Under the pieces are notes generated by a model. It made no database searches and was not told where the DNA came from. It saw only the letters and a program-made list of their open reading frames with translations. A stretch of DNA of 64,000 nucleotides, taken from the NCBI RefSeq assembly GCF_963924675.1, contig NC_089236.1, forward strand, positions 63,511,306 through 63,575,305, in the 5' to 3' direction. Shown here in pieces: positions 60,500-64,000 of the stretch (position 1 is the first letter of the stretch; every line of letters starts with the position of its first letter). The translations under genes and the position numbers were made by a program. The stretch comes from Phocoena phocoena. Lineage: Eukaryota; Chordata; Mammalia; Artiodactyla; Phocoenidae.

Positions 60500-63085
60500 C
60501 GGCAAAATTTTATTCTTTTTTATCCCTGAGTAATATTCCATTGTGGGGAGTGTGTGTGTGTGTGTATGTGTGTATGTGTGTAAATATACATATATATATA
60601 TATATCACAATTTCTGTATCCATTCATTCATCCATCAGCGCTTAGGTTGCTTCCATATCTTGGCTGTTGTAAATAATGCTATTATGCATATTTCTTTTAA
60701 ATTAGTATTTTCATATTTTTGGATAAATACCCAAAACTGTGATAGCTGGATCATATGGTAGTTCTGTTCATAATGTTTTGAGGAATCTTCATACCATTTT
60801 CCATACTGGCTGTGGCAATTTACATTCCCACCAACGATGGACAAGCATTCCCTTTGCTCCACATTCTCTCTCATACTTGTTATTTCTTGCATTTTTTGAT
60901 AGGAGCCATTTTAACAGGTGTGAGCTGGTTTTGATTTGCATTTCCCTGATTAGTGGTGTTAAGCATCTTTTCATGTGCCACTTGCCCATCTGTATGTTTC
61001 TTTGGAAAAATGTCTATTCAGATTTTCTGCCCATTTTCTAAATCAGGTTTTTTTGTTGTTGAGTTGTGTGAGTTCTTTATATATTTTGGATATTAACCCT
61101 TTACTGTGTATATTGTTTGCAAATATCTTCTCCCATTCAGTAGGCTGCCTTTGTGTCTTGGTAGTTTCCTTCATGGTGCAAAACTTTTTAGTTTGATGTA
61201 GTCCCATCTGTTTATTTTTGCTTTTGTTGTCCTTGCCTGAGGATATATATTCAAAAAACTATTGCTAAGACCAGTGTCAAAGAGATCATTGACTATATTT
61301 TCTTCTAGGAGTTTTATAGTTTCAGGTCTTACATTTAGTTTTTAATCCATTTTGACTTTATTTTTGTATATGGTATAAGAATGTGGTCCAGTTTCATTCT
61401 TTTGCATGTAGCTGTCTAATTTCCCCAGAACCCTTTATTGAAAAGACTATCTTTCCCCCATTGTGTATTCTTGCCTGCTACTTTGTCATAGCTTTACTGA
61501 CTGTATGAGCATGGGTTTATTTCTGAGCTCTCTATTCTGTTCCATCAGTCTTTGTGTTTGTGGTTGCACCAGTACCATACTGATTTGATAACTTGATAGT
61601 TTGTGGTATAGTTTCAAGTCTGGTTCTAGCTTTATTCTTCTTTATCAAGGTTGCTTTAGCTATTCGGGGTCTTTTGTGTTTCCATACTAACTTTAGAATT
61701 ATTTGTTCTAGTTCTGTGAAAAATGACATTGGTATTTTAATAGGGATTGCATTGACTCTGTAGAATGGCTTGGGTATTATGGACATTTTAATGATATTGA
61801 TTCCTCTAATACATGAGCCTGATATATCTTTCCATTTATTTGTGTCATCTTCAATTTCTTTCATCAGTCTCTTATAGTTTTCAGAGTACAGGTCTTTCAC
61901 TGCCTTAAGTTTATTCCTAGGTATTTTATTCTTATTGGTGCAACTGTAGATGGGATAGTTCTCTTTATTTTTATTGTATAGTTAATTACATATAGAAATG
62001 CAACATATTTTTGTGTATTAATATTGTATCCTTCAAATTTACTGAATTCACTTATTATAATAGTTTTTTAGTGGAGTGTCTAGAATTTTCTATATATATT
62101 GTTATTTGCAAATAGTGACAGTTTTACTTCTTCCTTTACAAATTGGATGCCTTTTTTTCTTGCCTAATTGCTGTGGTTGGGACTTCCAATACTGTGTGAG
62201 TAAGTGTTGAGAGTGAGCAACCTTGTCTTCTTCCCAATCTTAGAGCAAAAGATTTTAGCTTTTCACCTTTGAGTATGATCTTAACTGTAGGTGTGTCATA
62301 TTTGGCCTTTATTGTGTTCTCTCTGTACCCACTTTGTAGAGAGCTTTTATTATAAATCAATGTTGAATTTTGTCAAATATTTTTCTACATCTGATGAGAT
62401 GATCATGTGATTTTTATCCTTCATTTTTATGTGGTGTATCATCCTGGAGAATGTTCCATATGCACTTGAAGATAATACATATTCTGCTGCTTTTGGATGG
62501 AATGATGTGTATATATCTATAAAATCAATCTGGTCTAAAGTGCCATTTAAGGGCAGTTTTCCTTATTGATTTTCTGTGTAGATGACCTATCTGTTGATGT
62601 AAGTGGGGTACTAGTATTGCATTGCTGTTTATGTCTCCCTTTATTTCTGGTAATATTTGCTTTATGTATTTAAGTGCTCTTATATAGGGTGCATAAATAT
62701 TTACAAATGTTATATCTTTACATTCCTGGAATGAATCCTACATGATCATGTTGTATGATTCTTTTAATGTGCTGTTAAATTTGGTTTGCTAATATTTGAG
62801 AATTTTTGCATCTATGTTCATCAGTGGTATTGACCTTTAATTTTTTTTTTTTCTATCTCATTGTCTGATTTTGGTATGAAGGTAATCCCGTCCTCATAAA
62901 ATGATTCGGAAATGTTCCTTTTTCTTCATTTCTTCTTTTTTTTTGGAATAATTTGAGAAGGATAGGTATTATCTCTTCTTTAAATATTTGGTGAAGACAG
63001 CTGGGCTTTTGTTTGCTGGGATTTTTTTTTATTACTGATTTAATGTCACTACTAGTGATCAGTCAGCCCAGATTTTCTATTTCTT
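60500..63085 (-). pseudogene. L1-E ORF2 remnant, scrambled
   Basis: Frame pieces at 60989-60635 keep the cysteine-rich end ('GMLVHRWWECKLPQPVW'). 61900-61532 keeps the downstream RT part ('[16 protein letters not shown]', '[15 protein letters not shown]'). Near 62104-62115 the catalytic FADD box reads FANN. 62360-62136 continues the RT. Internal order is disturbed at 62440-62718 (see findings). No function is possible. Confidence 0.85.
60549..60606. repeat. (TG)n / (TA)n simple repeat within L1-E
   Basis: Runs 'gtgtgtgtgtgtgtatgtgt' then 'atacatatatatatatat' inside the L1 ORF2 C-terminal region, interrupting its frame. Confidence 0.9.
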
Positions 63086-63449
63086 CATGATTCAGTCTTA
63101 GGGACTTTCTTATATTTTCTAAGTCTTTGTTGGAGTTCTCACTGAGTTTCTCCATTCTTCTCCCAAGTTCAGTAATCAACCTTGTGACCATTTCTTTGAG
63201 CTTTATTATCAGGTAAATTACTTATCTCTGTTTCATTAGAATTTTTCTGGAGTTTTATTTTGTTCTTTGGTTAAGAACATATTTCTGTCTCCTCATTTTG
63301 TTTGACTTTTCATTTTTTTTTCTATGAATTAGACAAAACAGCTACCTCTCCTGGTCTTGAAGGAGTGGCCTTGTATGAAGGCATCCGTCCTGTATAGTCT
63401 AGATGCCCTTTGAACTGCTGTTTTTTCACTGTGTCCTGGGGCAAGTGAG

Positions 63450-63495
63450 TCTGTCTCAAGCTCTCAGCAATATCTGTCTCAAGCTCTCAGGAATA
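63450..63495. repeat. Tandem duplication, 2 x 23 bp
   Basis: 63450-63472 and 63473-63495 differ at one position ('..ctctcagcaata' against '..ctctcaggaata'). Confidence 0.95.
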
Positions 63496-63690
63496 TCACT
63501 CCCTGCAGGTCACCACATTGGGGGTGGTATTCCTGTGTATACTGTGTCTCTATCTTTTCTGTTCATTTCTATCTGGTCCTTATATGTACAGTAGCTAGTT
63601 AATCACCGTTTAGGTCTTCTTCAGATTCAGTGTGTTCATGGGAAGAAATGAGTTCACAATCTTTCTATGCTACTATGTTGGACGCTTCTC

Positions 63691-64000
63691 CTATACTGGA
63701 TCCAAACAGAAGTACTCTTGATGTAGTGAACATGCATTGAAGAAGTAGAGATATTCTACAAGTTACTTAGCCATACTGACTAATGTCAACTGCCAGTTAT
63801 GACCAACCTGGGTTGGGAGAAAATTGTGCTTGTTTACGTGTTTTCCATAAAACTGGGTTCCCTTGGTAGACTTGCTTAGTATTCTCATAACTTTCTGTCC
63901 TAGCTGTGGTTTTAAAGGGTAAACAGGTGTTGAAGGGAACTAGCCAAAACCTCAGGAATGAACTGAATTTCTACAGCCTCATTCCAGAACCACAGGGACT
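63691..64000. other. Unassigned sequence to window end
   Basis: No gene, RNA or repeat family recognised. Confidence 0.3.

Larger units (their letters stand above)
60055..63690 (-). mobile_element. Old LINE-1 (L1-E), minus strand, internally rearranged
   Basis: Reverse-oriented L1: 3' UTR at 60055-60500, ORF2 C-terminal and reverse transcriptase parts at 60500-63085, ORF1 coiled-coil part at about 63085-63320, and probable 5' UTR to about 63690. More diverged than L1-A and L1-C. Most of the endonuclease region and most of ORF1 are missing. A piece of the endonuclease-to-RT linker region (62440-62718) sits inside the RT region in the same orientation. Microsatellite growth, (TG)n(TA)n, lies at 60549-60606. 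The right boundary is uncertain. Confidence 0.85.

Noticed and set aside
1..64000. CRISPR array, operons, bacterial or phage genes
   Set aside because: No regularly spaced repeats, no dense coding sequence. The whole window has mammalian repeat content.

Overview
This window is nuclear DNA from a mammal, most likely a cetacean. The diagnostic signal is seven copies of a roughly 200 bp tRNA-derived SINE of the cetacean CHR-2 type (head 'gggcttccctggtggcgcag', RNA polymerase III box B 'ggttcgtgcccc', short A-rich tail). Several carry perfect target-site duplications, so they are fairly young. There is also one older, longer CHR-1-type copy. I see no ruminant BovB or Bov-tA repeats and no pig PRE-1. 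The species assignment is inference from repeat type; I could not search a database.

I found no host protein-coding gene, no exon with convincing splice context, no structural RNA gene and no CRISPR array. The sequence is AT-rich, CpG-poor, intergenic or deep-intronic, and built mostly of transposable elements. Every long reading frame that I can identify belongs to a LINE-1 or to a Tigger1 DNA transposon, and all of these are broken.

Layout. 1-6220: LINE-1 on the minus strand, full at its 5' end and cut by the window edge on its 3' side, with a CHR-2 SINE in its 5' UTR. 6.2-12.1 kb: a hAT-like relic, a CHR-2 SINE, MIR, L2 and old L1 relics. 12.16-13.05 kb: a 5'-truncated L1 with a clear target-site duplication. 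13-17.7 kb: mostly unassigned sequence with a CHR-2 SINE, MIRs and an unexplained 56 bp duplicated segment. 17.7-22.8 kb: a second long L1, minus strand, with complete but broken ORF2 and ORF1. 22.8-26.8 kb: unassigned sequence with two CHR-2 SINEs. 26.8-32.2 kb: an ancient plus-strand L1 with a younger L1 tail nested inside it. 32.2-37.3 kb: L2, MIR, a 2.2 kb Tigger1 relic, a small Tigger-like element and a CHR-2 SINE. 37.3-49.9 kb: the longest repeat-poor stretch, holding an MLT1 LTR, an L2-like relic, a CHR-2 SINE and a notable hairpin. 49.9-57.1 kb: short L1 tails, simple repeats, and a CpG-retaining non-repeat block at 54.23-54.78 kb that is the best candidate for a conserved regulatory element. 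58 kb: the CHR-1 SINE. 60-63.7 kb: an old minus-strand L1 whose internal order is scrambled.

No gene set acts together here. The most useful second looks are the CpG-retaining block (54.23-54.78 kb), the 56 bp dispersed duplication (13.27/15.53 kb), the scrambled L1 (62.44-62.72 kb), the SINE head embedded in an L1 (57.04 kb) and the hairpin at 41.55 kb. I found no convincing undescribed biological system.
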